The notes below the pieces were generated by a model. The model was not told the origin of the DNA, searched no databases, and saw only the letters and a list, made by a program, of their open reading frames with translations. The translations under genes and the position numbers were made by a program. A stretch of 64,000 nt of DNA, taken from Streptomyces sp. Je 1-332 (GTDB lineage: Bacteria; Actinomycetota; Actinomycetes; Streptomycetales; Streptomycetaceae). Of this stretch, positions 55,099 to 63,977 are shown one piece after another; positions within the stretch are counted from its first letter, which is position 1; the number at the start of each line of letters is the position of its first letter. Location: assembly GCF_040730185.1 (NCBI RefSeq), contig NZ_CP160402.1, forward strand, positions 6,262,001-6,326,000, in the 5' to 3' direction.

Positions 55099-56021
55099 GT
55101 CCGGTCACCGCCGTAGCCCCACGCCTCACACATCGGCCGCAGGACGGCAGGGATCTCGTCACCGGACGGCAGGGGCCGTCCCGCCTGGACGGTGCCGGTG
55201 CGGATCTTCTCGCGCCAGTCGCCGAGACCCTTGTGGACCTGGGTCTCGTCCCGCTTGCCGTACTCCAGCATCGACGGCTCGAAGCGGACGCCGAGGAAGG
55301 TGCACAGGGCGCGCAGCCTCTCCTCGGGGGCTTCGGTCAGCTCCTCGTAGCGCAGGGTGTGACCTCCCGTGAGTCCCTTGCGGGCGTTGTCCACGGCCTT
55401 CATGTAGCGCAGGGCGTCGGCCGCCGCCTCCTCGAAGGTCCGCTTCTCGGGGTCGGCCTCGTGCCAGGAGCGGGCGATGGACACCGGGTGGCGGAGCAGG
55501 AACACGAAGCGCGCGTCGGGCCAGCAGTCCTTGATGCGCCGGTAGGCGAACGCGTTGCTCGGTGTCTTCTCGACCATGAAGTCCTTGCCGGACCGCACCA
55601 GTTCACGGTGCAGGACGCGGTCCCAGAGGAGGTGCTCCAAGTCGCCGCGGCCCAGGTCGAGGGCGTTCATGGCGCGCTCGGAGAGCTTGCTGCCGTATCC
55701 GACCTCCAGCCTGCGGATGTGCAACTCGTGCGGCGAGTGCAGCTGGGAGTGGGAGCTGAGCAGCATCCGCAGCAGGGTCGAGCCGGAGCGTACCGGCGAC
55801 ATGATGAAGACGGGACGGCGCAGCAGCCGGTCGGTGGCGAGGTCGTCGGGACATCGGTAGGCGGGCGCGGCTCTGGGCGCCGTGACAGGGGCCGTGCCGG
55901 TGGCCGTGGGCTTCGGAGTGGACTTCGGCCTTGGCTTGGGCGGTGTGGTGGCAGGGGCTCTGCGCACCTGGAGGCCGGTGGTGGCGGTGAGCGCCCGGTT
56001 CAGACTGCGCTTCAGACTCAT
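55095..56021 (-). CDS. PAPS-dependent sulfotransferase
   Basis: 308 residues. A basic, proline-rich N-terminus (residues 20-55) precedes the fold. The 5'-phosphosulfate-binding loop is SPVRSGST (75-82) and the 3'-phosphate-binding strand-helix is FVFLLRHPVSIARSW (~171-185); YEELTEAPEERLRALCTFLG is also typical. It transfers sulfate from PAPS to a hydroxyl or amine; carbohydrate-type acceptors are plausible. It is the first gene of the operon; the 80 bp to the PaaX gene presumably hold its promoter. Confidence 0.9.
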   Translation of the reverse strand: MSLKRSLNRALTATTGLQVRRAPATTPPKPRPKSTPKPTATGTAPVTAPRAAPAYRCPDDLATDRLLRRPVFIMSPVRSGSTLLRMLLSSHSQLHSPHELHIRRLEVGYGSKLSERAMNALDLGRGDLEHLLWDRVLHRELVRSGKDFMVEKTPSNAFAYRRIKDCWPDARFVFLLRHPVSIARSWHEADPEKRTFEEAAADALRYMKAVDNARKGLTGGHTLRYEELTEAPEERLRALCTFLGVRFEPSMLEYGKRDETQVHKGLGDWREKIRTGTVQAGRPLPSGDEIPAVLRPMCEAWGYGGDRT

Positions 56022-56101
56022 GCGTCCGGACGCTAGGCGCGCAATCTGAGAGGAGGGCCTGAGGATGCTGAGCGTTCCCTTAGGGCGCCCTCAAGGAGCC
56101 C

Positions 56102-56920
56102 TCAAGGACCCTCGGCTGTCACAAACCCCGCCCCCGCGTCCCGCAGCCGTCCGTCGAGTGCCGTGAACACCTCGGCGGACCGGTCCCCGGGCCACCCCTC
56201 CGGCAGGAGCTCACCCGGCAGCCCGGGGTCGGCGTACGGCAGTCGGCGCCAGGAGTCCAGGGCGAGGAGATAGTCGCGGTACGCCTCTTCCGGCGGGGTG
56301 TCCGGCCGTCGCTGCCAGGCCCTGAGTACCGGCTCGTGGCGGTCGAGGAACGCCTCGTGCTCCTTGGCGATGGAGGACAGGTCCCACCAGCGGGCCACCG
56401 CGTCCGCCGTCGCCGCGAAACCCAGGTGCTCGCCCCGGAACAGGTCGACGTACGAGTCGAGTTGGAGGCGCTCCAGGGTGTGCCGGGTCTCCTCGTACAG
56501 GTGCGCGGGGGCGATCCACACCCCCGGGGCGGCCGTCCCGAAGCCGAGTCCGGCCAGGCGTGAGCGCAGCACGTGCCGCTTCTGCCGCTCCGACTCCGGC
56601 ACGGAGAAGACAGCGAGGACCCAGCCGCCGCCCTGCCGCGCGGCCGGGGGGGAGGCGTAGATACGCCGGTCGCCGTCCTCCAGGAGCTGGCGCGCGTCCG
56701 GCGACAGGGCGTACCCCGCCGCGCCCGCGGCCGTCCGTGCGGGGACGAGGAGGCCGCGCCGCTTGAGCCGGGACACCGACGAGCGCACGGAGGGGGCGTC
56801 CACGCCGACCGGGGCGAGGAGCCTGACGAGCTCGGCGACGGGCACCGGGCCGGGGGCCGCGCGCCCGTAGGCGCCGTAGAAGGTGACGATCAGGGACCGT
56901 GGAGTGTGCTGCTCGGACAC
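56102..56920 (-). CDS. PaaX family transcriptional regulator
   Basis: 272 residues. PRSLIVTFYGAYGRAAPGPVPVAELVRLLAPVGVDAPSVRSSVSRLKRRGLLVP is the PaaX winged helix; WVLAVFSVPESERQKRHVLRSRLAGLGFGTAAPGVWIAP is the conserved central domain. PaaX proteins are repressors released by an aryl-CoA ligand, originally phenylacetyl-CoA. It begins 4 bp after the CoA ligase ends and so is co-transcribed with it. An aryl-CoA made by that ligase is the probable ligand. Confidence 0.92.
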   Translation of the reverse strand: MSEQHTPRSLIVTFYGAYGRAAPGPVPVAELVRLLAPVGVDAPSVRSSVSRLKRRGLLVPARTAAGAAGYALSPDARQLLEDGDRRIYASPPAARQGGGWVLAVFSVPESERQKRHVLRSRLAGLGFGTAAPGVWIAPAHLYEETRHTLERLQLDSYVDLFRGEHLGFAATADAVARWWDLSSIAKEHEAFLDRHEPVLRAWQRRPDTPPEEAYRDYLLALDSWRRLPYADPGLPGELLPEGWPGDRSAEVFTALDGRLRDAGAGFVTAEGP

Positions 56921-56924
56921 GTGA

Positions 56925-58565
56925 TCACTCTACGGGGCCCGGCTCCCGCAGCCGGAACCGTTGCAGCTTGCCTGTCGCGGTGCGCGGCAGCGCGTCCAGA
57001 TAGACGATCTCGCGCGGGCACTTGTACGGCACCAGCTCGCCCTTCACGAACTCGCGCAGCCGGTCGGGGTCGCGTCGCGTGCCCTCGCGCTGGACCACGT
57101 ACGCGACGACCGTCTGCCCGCGCAGCTCGTCCGGGCGCCCCACGACGGCCGTCTCCAGGACGTCGGGGTGGCGCATGAGCGCCTCCTCGACCTCCGGGCC
57201 CGCGATGTTGTACCCGGCCGAGATGATCATGTCGTCCGCGCGGGCCACGTAGGTGAAATAGCCGTCGGCGTCACGTACGTAGGTGTCGCCGGTGACGTTC
57301 CAGCCGTGGCGCACGTACTGGAGCTGCCGCTCGTCGCCCAAGTACCGGCAGCCGACGGGGCCGCGCACGGCGAGCAGACCGGGCTCGCCGTCCGGCACCG
57401 GCGCCCCCGAGTCGTCGACCACGCGCGCGTGCCACCCCGGCACGGGCCGGCCCGTGGTGCCGGGCCTGATCTCCTCGTCGGCGGCGGAGATGAAGATGTG
57501 GAGCAGCTCCGTCGCCCCGATGCCGTTGATGATGCGGTGCCCGGTGCGCTCGTGCCAGGCCTGCCAGGTGGCCGCGGGCAGGTTCTCGCCCGCGGAGACG
57601 CACCGCCGCAGCGAGGAGACCCCGGGCGCACCCGGCTTGCCCAGCTCGTCGAGCATCGCGCGGTACGCGGTCGGCGCGGTGAAGAGCACCGTCACGCCGT
57701 GCTCGGCGATCGCGGGCAACAGCTGCTTCGGGCCCGCCTGTTCGAGCAGGAGCGAGGAGGCGCCGACCCGCAGCGGGAAGATGACGAGCCCGCCGAGCCC
57801 GAAGGTGAAACCGAGCGGAGGGCTGCCCGCGAACACGTCGTCGGGCCCCGGCTTCAGGACGTGGCGGCCGAAGGTGTCGGCGATGGCGAGCACGTCACGG
57901 TGAAAGTGCATGCACCCCTTGGGGCGGCCCGTGGTGCCGGACGTGAAGGCGATGAGGGCGACGTCGTCGGCGGAGGTGGCGACGGGTTCGTAGACGTCGG
58001 GCTGCCGGGCGGCGCGCGCAAGGAGGTCGTCGTCCGCGTCCCCGCCGAAGGTGGTGACGGCGAGCCCGGGAATCCCGGCCTTGATCAGGTCGTCCACGGC
58101 GCGGGCGTCGCACAGCGCGTGGCGGACCTCGGCGATCTCGCAGATCGCGGTCAGCTCGTTCGGGCGCTGCTGGGCCAGGACGGTGACCGCGACGGCGCCC
58201 GCCTTCATCACCGCGAGCCAGCAGGCCGCGAGCCAGGGGGTGGTGGGGCCGCGCAGCAGGACGCGCTGACCGGGCCGTACGTCCAGTTCGCGGGTCAGGA
58301 CGTGCGCGACGCGATCGACGTGCCGCTGAAGCTCGCCGTACGTCCACACCTCGCCGGAGCCCGTACGGAACGCGGGCCGGTCGCCGCCGAGCCGCTCCAC
58401 CGTGCGGTCGAGGAGCTCGGCGCCGCAGTTGAGGCGATCGGCGTAGTGCAGTTCGGGCCGGTCGCGGACGAACGCGGGCCACTGCTCCGGCGGCGGGAGA
58501 TGATCCCGGGCGAAGGTGTCCACGTGAGCCGATGGGTGGAGTCGCAGTGCACTCTTGGCGTCCAC
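56925..58565 (-). CDS. Aryl-CoA ligase, 2-aminobenzoate/benzoate type
   Basis: 546 residues. AHVDTFARDHLPPPEQWPAF and LNCGAELLDRTVERLGGDRPAF at the N-terminus are typical of benzoate/2-aminobenzoate CoA ligases. The adenylate-forming motifs are IAFTSGTTGRPKG (P-loop), INGIGATELLHIF (A5), YVARADDMIISAGYNIAGPEVEE (A8) and LPRTATGKLQRF with the A10 Lys. It activates an aromatic acid to its CoA thioester in two steps with ATP. Adjacent acyl-CoA dehydrogenase, RidA and the distant two-domain monooxygenase/reductase support 2-aminobenzoate as substrate; benzoate or salicylate remain possible. Confidence 0.9.
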   Translation of the reverse strand: MDAKSALRLHPSAHVDTFARDHLPPPEQWPAFVRDRPELHYADRLNCGAELLDRTVERLGGDRPAFRTGSGEVWTYGELQRHVDRVAHVLTRELDVRPGQRVLLRGPTTPWLAACWLAVMKAGAVAVTVLAQQRPNELTAICEIAEVRHALCDARAVDDLIKAGIPGLAVTTFGGDADDDLLARAARQPDVYEPVATSADDVALIAFTSGTTGRPKGCMHFHRDVLAIADTFGRHVLKPGPDDVFAGSPPLGFTFGLGGLVIFPLRVGASSLLLEQAGPKQLLPAIAEHGVTVLFTAPTAYRAMLDELGKPGAPGVSSLRRCVSAGENLPAATWQAWHERTGHRIINGIGATELLHIFISAADEEIRPGTTGRPVPGWHARVVDDSGAPVPDGEPGLLAVRGPVGCRYLGDERQLQYVRHGWNVTGDTYVRDADGYFTYVARADDMIISAGYNIAGPEVEEALMRHPDVLETAVVGRPDELRGQTVVAYVVQREGTRRDPDRLREFVKGELVPYKCPREIVYLDALPRTATGKLQRFRLREPGPVE

Positions 58566-58620
58566 AGCGGGTCGCCCCCTTGCCGTTCGGGCTTGTGGTG
58601 AGCTCGCGCAACGAGCGTAT

Positions 58621-58640
58621 CGTGTTGGTGACGGCAGTCA
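58621..58640. promoter_or_regulatory. Operator-like element 2 between ligase and dehydrogenase
   Basis: CGTGTTGGTGACGGCAGTCA resembles element 1 at 45603-45622 in 17 of 20 positions. It lies 29 bp before the acyl-CoA dehydrogenase start and 56 bp upstream of the divergent ligase, so it could regulate both directions. Confidence 0.6.
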
Positions 58641-58668
58641 ACGGTGCGCGATAGAGGAGGGGCCCGGC

Positions 58669-59919
58669 ATGACGGCATTCTCGCTCAATCCGGAACAAAC
58701 CGCCTGGTGTGCGGAGCTGCGCACCCTCGCCGACGAGCGGCTGCGCCCGCTGGCGGAGAAGGGTGAGCCGGGGCGCGTGAACCGGCCGCTGCTGGAGGCG
58801 CTGGGGGAACTGGGGCTGCTCGAAGTGCTTTTCGCGGGGGAGGCCCCCGGCGCCGGGCCCGCATCCCGCGCCCCGCACGCCACCTCCCGCACCCCGCACG
58901 CCACATCCGGAGCCCTAGGTCTCTGCCTCCTGCGCGAGTCCCTCGCCTACGCCTGTACGGAGGCCGAGACCGCCCTGGCCCTGCAAGGCCTCGGCGCACA
59001 CCCGGTCGCCGCCCACGGCTCCGCGCGCCAGCGCGAACAGTGGCTCGCGCCCGCCCGCGCGGGGCGCGCCGTCGCCGCCTTCGCGCTCTCCGAGCCCGGG
59101 GCGGGCTCGGACGCCGCCGCGCTGGCCCTGAGCGCCGCGCCGGACGGCGCGTCCACCTGGCGGCTCACCGGCGAGAAGTGCTGGATCTCGAACGCGCCCG
59201 AAGCCGACTTCTACACCGTCTTCGCCCGTACGACCCCCGGCGCCGGCGCCCGCGGTGTCACCGCGTTCCTCGTGCCCGCCGACCGGGCGGGCCTCACCGG
59301 CACCCCGCTGGACATGCTCTCCCCGCACCCGATCGGCTCCCTCGCCTTCGACGGCGTGACGGTCACCGGCGAGGACGTACTCGGCGAACCCGACCGCGGC
59401 TTCCGCGTCGCCATGACCACCCTCAACCGTTTCCGCCCCAGCGTCGGCGCCTTCGCGGTCGGCATGGCGGCGGCGGCCCTCGACGCGACACTCGCGCACA
59501 CCGCGGGGCGGGACGCGTTCGGCGGCAAGCTGAAGGACCTCCAGGCGGTGGCCCACCAGGTCGCGGAGATGGCCACCCGGACCGAGGCGGCCCGCCTCAT
59601 GGTGCACGCGGCGGCAGCGGCGTACGACCGCGGCGAGCCGGACATCGCCCGGCGCGCCGCCATGGCGAAGCTCCTGGCCACGGAGACGGCGCAGTACGTC
59701 GTGGACGCCGCGGTCCAACTGCACGGCGCGCGCGCCCTGCAACGGGGGCACCTCCTGGAACACCTGTACCGCGAGGTGCGGGCACCGCGCATCTACGAAG
59801 GAGCGAGCGAGGTGCAACGCACCATCATCGCCAAGGAGTTGTACGCGACCCGGTCAGCCGACCAGTCCGCCGAGCAGTCCACCCCTCAGTCCGCCACCCG
59901 TGAGGAGCCCTCCGTATGA
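58669..59919 (+). CDS. Acyl-CoA dehydrogenase
   Basis: 416 residues from the ATG at 58669; GGAGGGG is a strong Shine-Dalgarno. The core is standard: AFALSEPGAGSDAAAL, WRLTGEKCWISNAPEADFYTVFA and the catalytic Glu in IYEGASEVQRTIIAKEL. A low-complexity insert (APHATSRTPHATS) lies at about residue 67, encoded by an imperfect 24-bp tandem repeat. It oxidises an acyl-CoA or cyclic enoyl-CoA with FAD; in an aryl-CoA pathway it would act after the ring is dearomatised. The stop overlaps the RidA start (ATGA). Confidence 0.92.
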   Translation: MTAFSLNPEQTAWCAELRTLADERLRPLAEKGEPGRVNRPLLEALGELGLLEVLFAGEAPGAGPASRAPHATSRTPHATSGALGLCLLRESLAYACTEAETALALQGLGAHPVAAHGSARQREQWLAPARAGRAVAAFALSEPGAGSDAAALALSAAPDGASTWRLTGEKCWISNAPEADFYTVFARTTPGAGARGVTAFLVPADRAGLTGTPLDMLSPHPIGSLAFDGVTVTGEDVLGEPDRGFRVAMTTLNRFRPSVGAFAVGMAAAALDATLAHTAGRDAFGGKLKDLQAVAHQVAEMATRTEAARLMVHAAAAAYDRGEPDIARRAAMAKLLATETAQYVVDAAVQLHGARALQRGHLLEHLYREVRAPRIYEGASEVQRTIIAKELYATRSADQSAEQSTPQSATREEPSV

Positions 59920-60314
59920 GCGTCGAGCGCGTCAACCCCACCGAACTCTCCCCGGCCACCGGCTTCTCGCACGCCGTCACCGCGACCGGCGGCCGCCTCG
60001 TCTTCCTCGCGGGGCAGACCGCGCTCGACACCGAAGGCAAAGTCACCGGCACCACCCTCCCCGAGCAGTTCGAGCAGGCACTGACCAACCTCCTCACGGC
60101 CCTGCGCCACGCGGGAGGTGCCCCCGCCGACCTCGCCCGCGTCACTGTCTACGCCACGGACGTGGCCGACTACCGCGAGCAGGCGGGCCAACTCGGCCGC
60201 ATCTGGCGGAAGTTGGCGGGCCGCGACTACCCCGCCATGGCGGTGATCGGCGCGGTCCGCCTCTGGGACGAGGAGTGCCTGGTGGAACTGGACGGGGTGG
60301 CGGTCCTCGACTGA
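59916..60314 (+). CDS. RidA family protein, lacking the usual Arg
   Basis: 132 residues. VNPTELSPATGFSHAVTATGGRLVFLAGQTALD and LTNLLTALRHAGGAPADLARVTVYATDVADY are the YjgF/RidA signatures. The active-site Arg of RidA (in RxCVEV) is not present: the strand reads YPAMAVIGAVRLWDEECLVEL. It is therefore one of the Rid subgroups without proven imine hydrolase activity. In a 2-aminobenzoyl-CoA pathway a protein handling an enamine or imine intermediate would be useful; this is inference. Confidence 0.85.
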   Translation: MSVERVNPTELSPATGFSHAVTATGGRLVFLAGQTALDTEGKVTGTTLPEQFEQALTNLLTALRHAGGAPADLARVTVYATDVADYREQAGQLGRIWRKLAGRDYPAMAVIGAVRLWDEECLVELDGVAVLD

Positions 60315-60359
60315 GCCGCATAGCGTCGGGGCCACCATCGGCGAGGAAACGGGGAGGCC

Positions 60360-61196
60360 ATGGCACGGATCGAGCTCACGGCGGGACCGATCGAGTACGA
60401 GGACACCGGAGGGGCGGGCACCCCGCTCGTCCTGCTGCACGGCCTCGTCCAGGACGGCAGCGTATGGCGTCATGTCGTCGAGGAATTGCGGGACCAGTTC
60501 CGCTGCCTGGTGCCGACCCTCCCGTACGGCAGCCATCGCGTCCCGCTGAAGCCGGGCGCCGAGCTGACGCCGCTGACCATGGCGCGGCTGATCGGCGAGT
60601 TCGCCGACGTGCTGGAACTCGGCGACGACGCGGTGTTCGTCGAGAACGACGCCGGGCGGCTCCAGCAGCTGGCGGCCGAGCGCCCCGACCGCGTCGGCCG
60701 GATGGTCATCGCGGGCTGCGAGGCCTTCGACAACTACCCGCCGGGCGCGGGCGGCAAGATGCTGGACACCGCCGCGCGCGTCCCGGGCGGTATCGCGTTC
60801 CTGGTTCGCGTCCTGTCCGTACGCGCCCTGCGCCGCGTCCCGGGCACGGGATACGCCCTCATGGCCCACCGCCCGGTCCCTCATGACCTGACGGACCGCT
60901 GGATCGCACCCCTGCGCACCGACCCCGTGGCCCGTCAGATCCTGATCCACTATCTGCGCTCGGCACGCAGGACGGAGATGCTGGAGGCGGCCGAGGCCCT
61001 ACGCACGTACGACAGGCCGGCCCTGGTCGTCTGGGGCAAGCAGGACAGGATGCTGCCGCCGGAACACGGCCGCAGATTCGCCGAGTTGCTCCCCAAGAGC
61101 CGTCTGGTGGAACTGGACGACTGCCGCACTCTGATCCCGCTGGATCGCCCCGACGGCCTGGCGGCGGCGATCCGGGAGTTCGTGGCGGCAACGTGA
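60360..61196 (+). CDS. Alpha/beta hydrolase with an incomplete triad
   Basis: 278 residues. LVLLHGLVQDGSVWRHVVEEL is the oxyanion-hole region and VFVENDAGRLQQLAAERPDRVGRMVIAG the nucleophile elbow with Asp, as in haloalkane dehalogenase-like members. The motif near the C-terminus where His is expected reads DDCRTLIPLDRP, so the catalytic His is not evident. ALVVWGKQDRMLPPEHGRRF gives the acid. Function is uncertain; it may hydrolyse a CoA-pathway product or be non-catalytic. It follows RidA by 46 bp. Confidence 0.82.
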   Translation: MARIELTAGPIEYEDTGGAGTPLVLLHGLVQDGSVWRHVVEELRDQFRCLVPTLPYGSHRVPLKPGAELTPLTMARLIGEFADVLELGDDAVFVENDAGRLQQLAAERPDRVGRMVIAGCEAFDNYPPGAGGKMLDTAARVPGGIAFLVRVLSVRALRRVPGTGYALMAHRPVPHDLTDRWIAPLRTDPVARQILIHYLRSARRTEMLEAAEALRTYDRPALVVWGKQDRMLPPEHGRRFAELLPKSRLVELDDCRTLIPLDRPDGLAAAIREFVAAT

Positions 61197-61205
61197 ACCG
61201 GCGCC

Positions 61206-62570
61206 TCAGTCGCGCCTCCCGAACCCCATCGTGGCGAACGCGGCATTGTCCCGGTCCGTGGTGCCGTCCGTGATCCACCAGTGCGACGGCTCTTCGCCGT
61301 AAACGCCGAAGAGCCGGCTCTGGCCCCAGCCCAGGATCAGCTCCTCCTTGCCGTCGGCGTCGAAGTCGGCGGCGGCGCATGGATGCGCCTGACGCGAACG
61401 TGCCCTGGTCTTCTTGCCGTTCACCCAGGCCGGGCCTTCCCGGAGCACCTCGGTGGGGTCCTCGTCGCCGTCGATCAGGAGCGCGCCGTCGTCCGTGGAG
61501 ACGAGGATGCCGTCCGTGCCGTCGCCGTCCGGGTCCGCGGACATGTAACCGCCGGGCCCGTAATAGGAGTTCTCGTCGCTCGCCGGGATCTCGTGCGTGG
61601 TCGGGGTGCCTCCCTTGCCGGGGTAGACCGCGAGCGAGGAGGCCACCTCTGGGTCTTCCACCCCGGCGTCCGGCTCGTTGTTGCGGCTTCCGTTGTCGCC
61701 GATGGCCACATCGCCGATGCCGTCACCGTCATAGTCGCCGAACGCCACCGCATTGCCCTCGCGCAGCTCGATGGAGGTGCGGGAGAGGCCGCTTCCATCG
61801 CGCGCCGGGTAGAAAACCGCTCCCGTCTGCTCGCCGTCGTCACTCTTGTGGACGAGGAGACCGGTCGCGTGCGGCTCGCCCGCGGGGTCGATGTCATCCG
61901 CGGCCAGCCAACTCCCCTTGCCGGGGCGGGTGTCGGTGCGTGCCGGGGCACCGGATCGGGTGAAGGGTCCGTACAGCAGGGTCGCCGTTCCGTCCTGCCG
62001 GACCGCCGCGATGTCGTGGTGCCCGTCCCCGTCGAAGTCGCCGCGCACCGGACCGGACAGGCCCTCGTACGGGGTGTCGGCCGGTATCCGGATCCGGGTC
62101 GCTTCCGCACCGGGCTTCGGTCCGCTCGGGCCGCCCCAGTCCACGGTCGGCACCGCCCGCTGCGCGGAATGGTCGGTCGAGACGAAATCGGGATAGCCGT
62201 CGCCGTCCAGGTCGGCGGTGGTGACGGTACCCGGACCGTAGTCGTAGACCGCGTGCGTCGAAGGGTCGAGCCCCTTGGCCGAGCCGAACACGACGGCGGT
62301 ACGACCGTCTTCGGCCTGGCTGCGGGAGGGCAGCGGGATGAGCAGATCGCGGTGCCCGTCTCCGTTGATGTCGTCCGGGTCCTTGGAGCCCTTGCCGTCG
62401 GAGGGCACGGGACGGGAAGCGGTCGGCGTCGACACGGGGTTGCCGTCGCCCTTGGAGGGCGACGGCTTGCCGCGGTCGGCCTGCTCACCGCACCCCGCCG
62501 CGAGAAGGGCGAGCGAGGCACAGAGCACGACGAGGGCGCGTGTGCCGGGGACGGGGGTGCGTTCTGCCAT
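61206..62570 (-). CDS. FG-GAP/VCBS repeat lipoprotein
   Basis: 454 residues with a lipoprotein signal (LVVLCASLALLAAGC). Several beta-propeller blades contain calcium-binding DxDxDGxxD loops: DINGDGHRDL, DLDGDGYPDF, DFDGDGHHDI, DYDGDGIGDV, DPDGDGTDG and DFDADGKEEL. It is an extracytoplasmic propeller; binding partners are unknown. The ~90 bp upstream gap to the MurA-like gene on the same strand should hold its promoter. Confidence 0.88.
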   Translation of the reverse strand: MAERTPVPGTRALVVLCASLALLAAGCGEQADRGKPSPSKGDGNPVSTPTASRPVPSDGKGSKDPDDINGDGHRDLLIPLPSRSQAEDGRTAVVFGSAKGLDPSTHAVYDYGPGTVTTADLDGDGYPDFVSTDHSAQRAVPTVDWGGPSGPKPGAEATRIRIPADTPYEGLSGPVRGDFDGDGHHDIAAVRQDGTATLLYGPFTRSGAPARTDTRPGKGSWLAADDIDPAGEPHATGLLVHKSDDGEQTGAVFYPARDGSGLSRTSIELREGNAVAFGDYDGDGIGDVAIGDNGSRNNEPDAGVEDPEVASSLAVYPGKGGTPTTHEIPASDENSYYGPGGYMSADPDGDGTDGILVSTDDGALLIDGDEDPTEVLREGPAWVNGKKTRARSRQAHPCAAADFDADGKEELILGWGQSRLFGVYGEEPSHWWITDGTTDRDNAAFATMGFGRRD

Positions 62571-62663
62571 GCGCCCACCCCAGCACCGCGCCTTCGTACA
62601 TCTCCAGACAGGACCGGCGATCGTTGCCCAGTCGTGTCGGGGGAGCCGGGCCGCAGACCGTTC

Positions 62664-63977
62664 CTAGATGTCCCGGAACGTCTCGATCTGCGCGCCCACC
62701 GAGTTGAGCCGCTCGGCCAGCTCCTCATAGCCGCGGTTGATCACGTACACGTTGCGCAGGACGGACGTGCCCTCGGCCGCCATCATCGCTAGCAGCACGA
62801 CCACGGCGGGCCGCAGCGCGGGCGGGCACATCATCTCGGCGGCGCGCCAGCGGGTCGGGCCCTCCACCAGCACCCGGTGTGGGTCCAGGAGTTGGAGACG
62901 GCCGCCGAGGCGGTTCAGGTCGGTCAGATAGATGGCGCGGTTGTCGTAGACCCAGTCGTGGATCAGCGTCTTGCCCTGCGCCGCCGCCGCGATGGCCGCG
63001 AAGAAGGGGACGTTGTCGATGTTCAGGCCGGGGAACGGCATCGGGTGGATCTTGTCGATCGGCGCCTCCAGCTTGGAGGGCCGGACGGTGAGGTCGATCA
63101 GGCGCGTACGGCCGTTGTCGGCGAAGTACTCCGCCGTACGGTCGTGGTCGAGCCCCATCTCCTCCAGGACCGCGAGCTCGATCTCCAGGAACTCGATCGG
63201 GACGCGGTTGACGGTCAGTTCGGACTCCGTGACGACCGCCGCGGCGAGCAGGCTCATCGCCTCGACCGGGTCCTCGGACGGCGAGTAGTCGACGTCGACG
63301 TCGATGTCCGGGACGCCGTGCACGGTGAGGGTGGTCGTGCCGATGCCCTCGACCTGCACGCCGAGCGCCTCCAGGAAGAAGCACAGGTCCTGGACCATGT
63401 AGTTCGACGAGGCGTTGCGGATGACGGTCGTGCAGTCGCTGCGCGCCGCGGCGAGCAGGGCGTTCTCGGTCACGGTGTCGCCGCGCTCGGTCAGCACGAT
63501 CGGCCGGTCGGGGACGACGTCACGCGCGACCTCCGCGTGGTAGAGCCCCTCGGTCGCCGCGATGTCGAGCCCGAAGCGGCGCAGCGCGATCATGTGCGGC
63601 TCGATCGTGCGGGTGCCGAGGTCGCAACCGCCCGCGTACGGCAGCTTGAAGCGGTCCATGCGGTGGAGGAGCGGACCCAGGAACATGATGATCGAGCGGG
63701 TCCGGATCGCGGCCTCCGCGTCGATCGCCTCCATGTCGAGCTTGGCCGGCGGCACGATCTCCAGGTCGACCCCGTCGTTGATCCAACGGGTGCGGACGCC
63801 GATCGAGCCGAGGACTTCGAGGAGGCGGTAGACCTCCTCGATGCGCGCCACGCGGCGCAGCACCGTGCGTCCCTTGTTGAGCAGGGAGGCGCAGAGCAGC
63901 GCCACGCAGGCGTTCTTGCTCGTCTTGACGTCGATGGAGCCGGACAGCCGGCGATTGCCGACCACTCGCAGATGCAT
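62664..63977 (-). CDS. murA: MurA-family enolpyruvyl transferase
   Basis: 437 residues. SKNACVALLCASLL has the Lys-Asn pair (21-22) and PYAGGCDLGTRTIEPHMIALRRFGL the Cys118 of the MurA loop, where phosphoenolpyruvate adds; IHPMPFPGLNIDNVPFFAAIAAAAQG is conserved. The reaction is UDP-N-acetylglucosamine plus PEP to its enolpyruvyl ether, the first step in peptidoglycan synthesis. Several residues differ from canonical MurA (for example GCDLGTRT against GCTIGARP), so this may be the second MurA-type paralogue often found in Streptomyces rather than the essential enzyme. The start lies 23 bp from the window edge. Confidence 0.85.
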   Translation of the reverse strand: MHLRVVGNRRLSGSIDVKTSKNACVALLCASLLNKGRTVLRRVARIEEVYRLLEVLGSIGVRTRWINDGVDLEIVPPAKLDMEAIDAEAAIRTRSIIMFLGPLLHRMDRFKLPYAGGCDLGTRTIEPHMIALRRFGLDIAATEGLYHAEVARDVVPDRPIVLTERGDTVTENALLAAARSDCTTVIRNASSNYMVQDLCFFLEALGVQVEGIGTTTLTVHGVPDIDVDVDYSPSEDPVEAMSLLAAAVVTESELTVNRVPIEFLEIELAVLEEMGLDHDRTAEYFADNGRTRLIDLTVRPSKLEAPIDKIHPMPFPGLNIDNVPFFAAIAAAAQGKTLIHDWVYDNRAIYLTDLNRLGGRLQLLDPHRVLVEGPTRWRAAEMMCPPALRPAVVVLLAMMAAEGTSVLRNVYVINRGYEELAERLNSVGAQIETFRDI

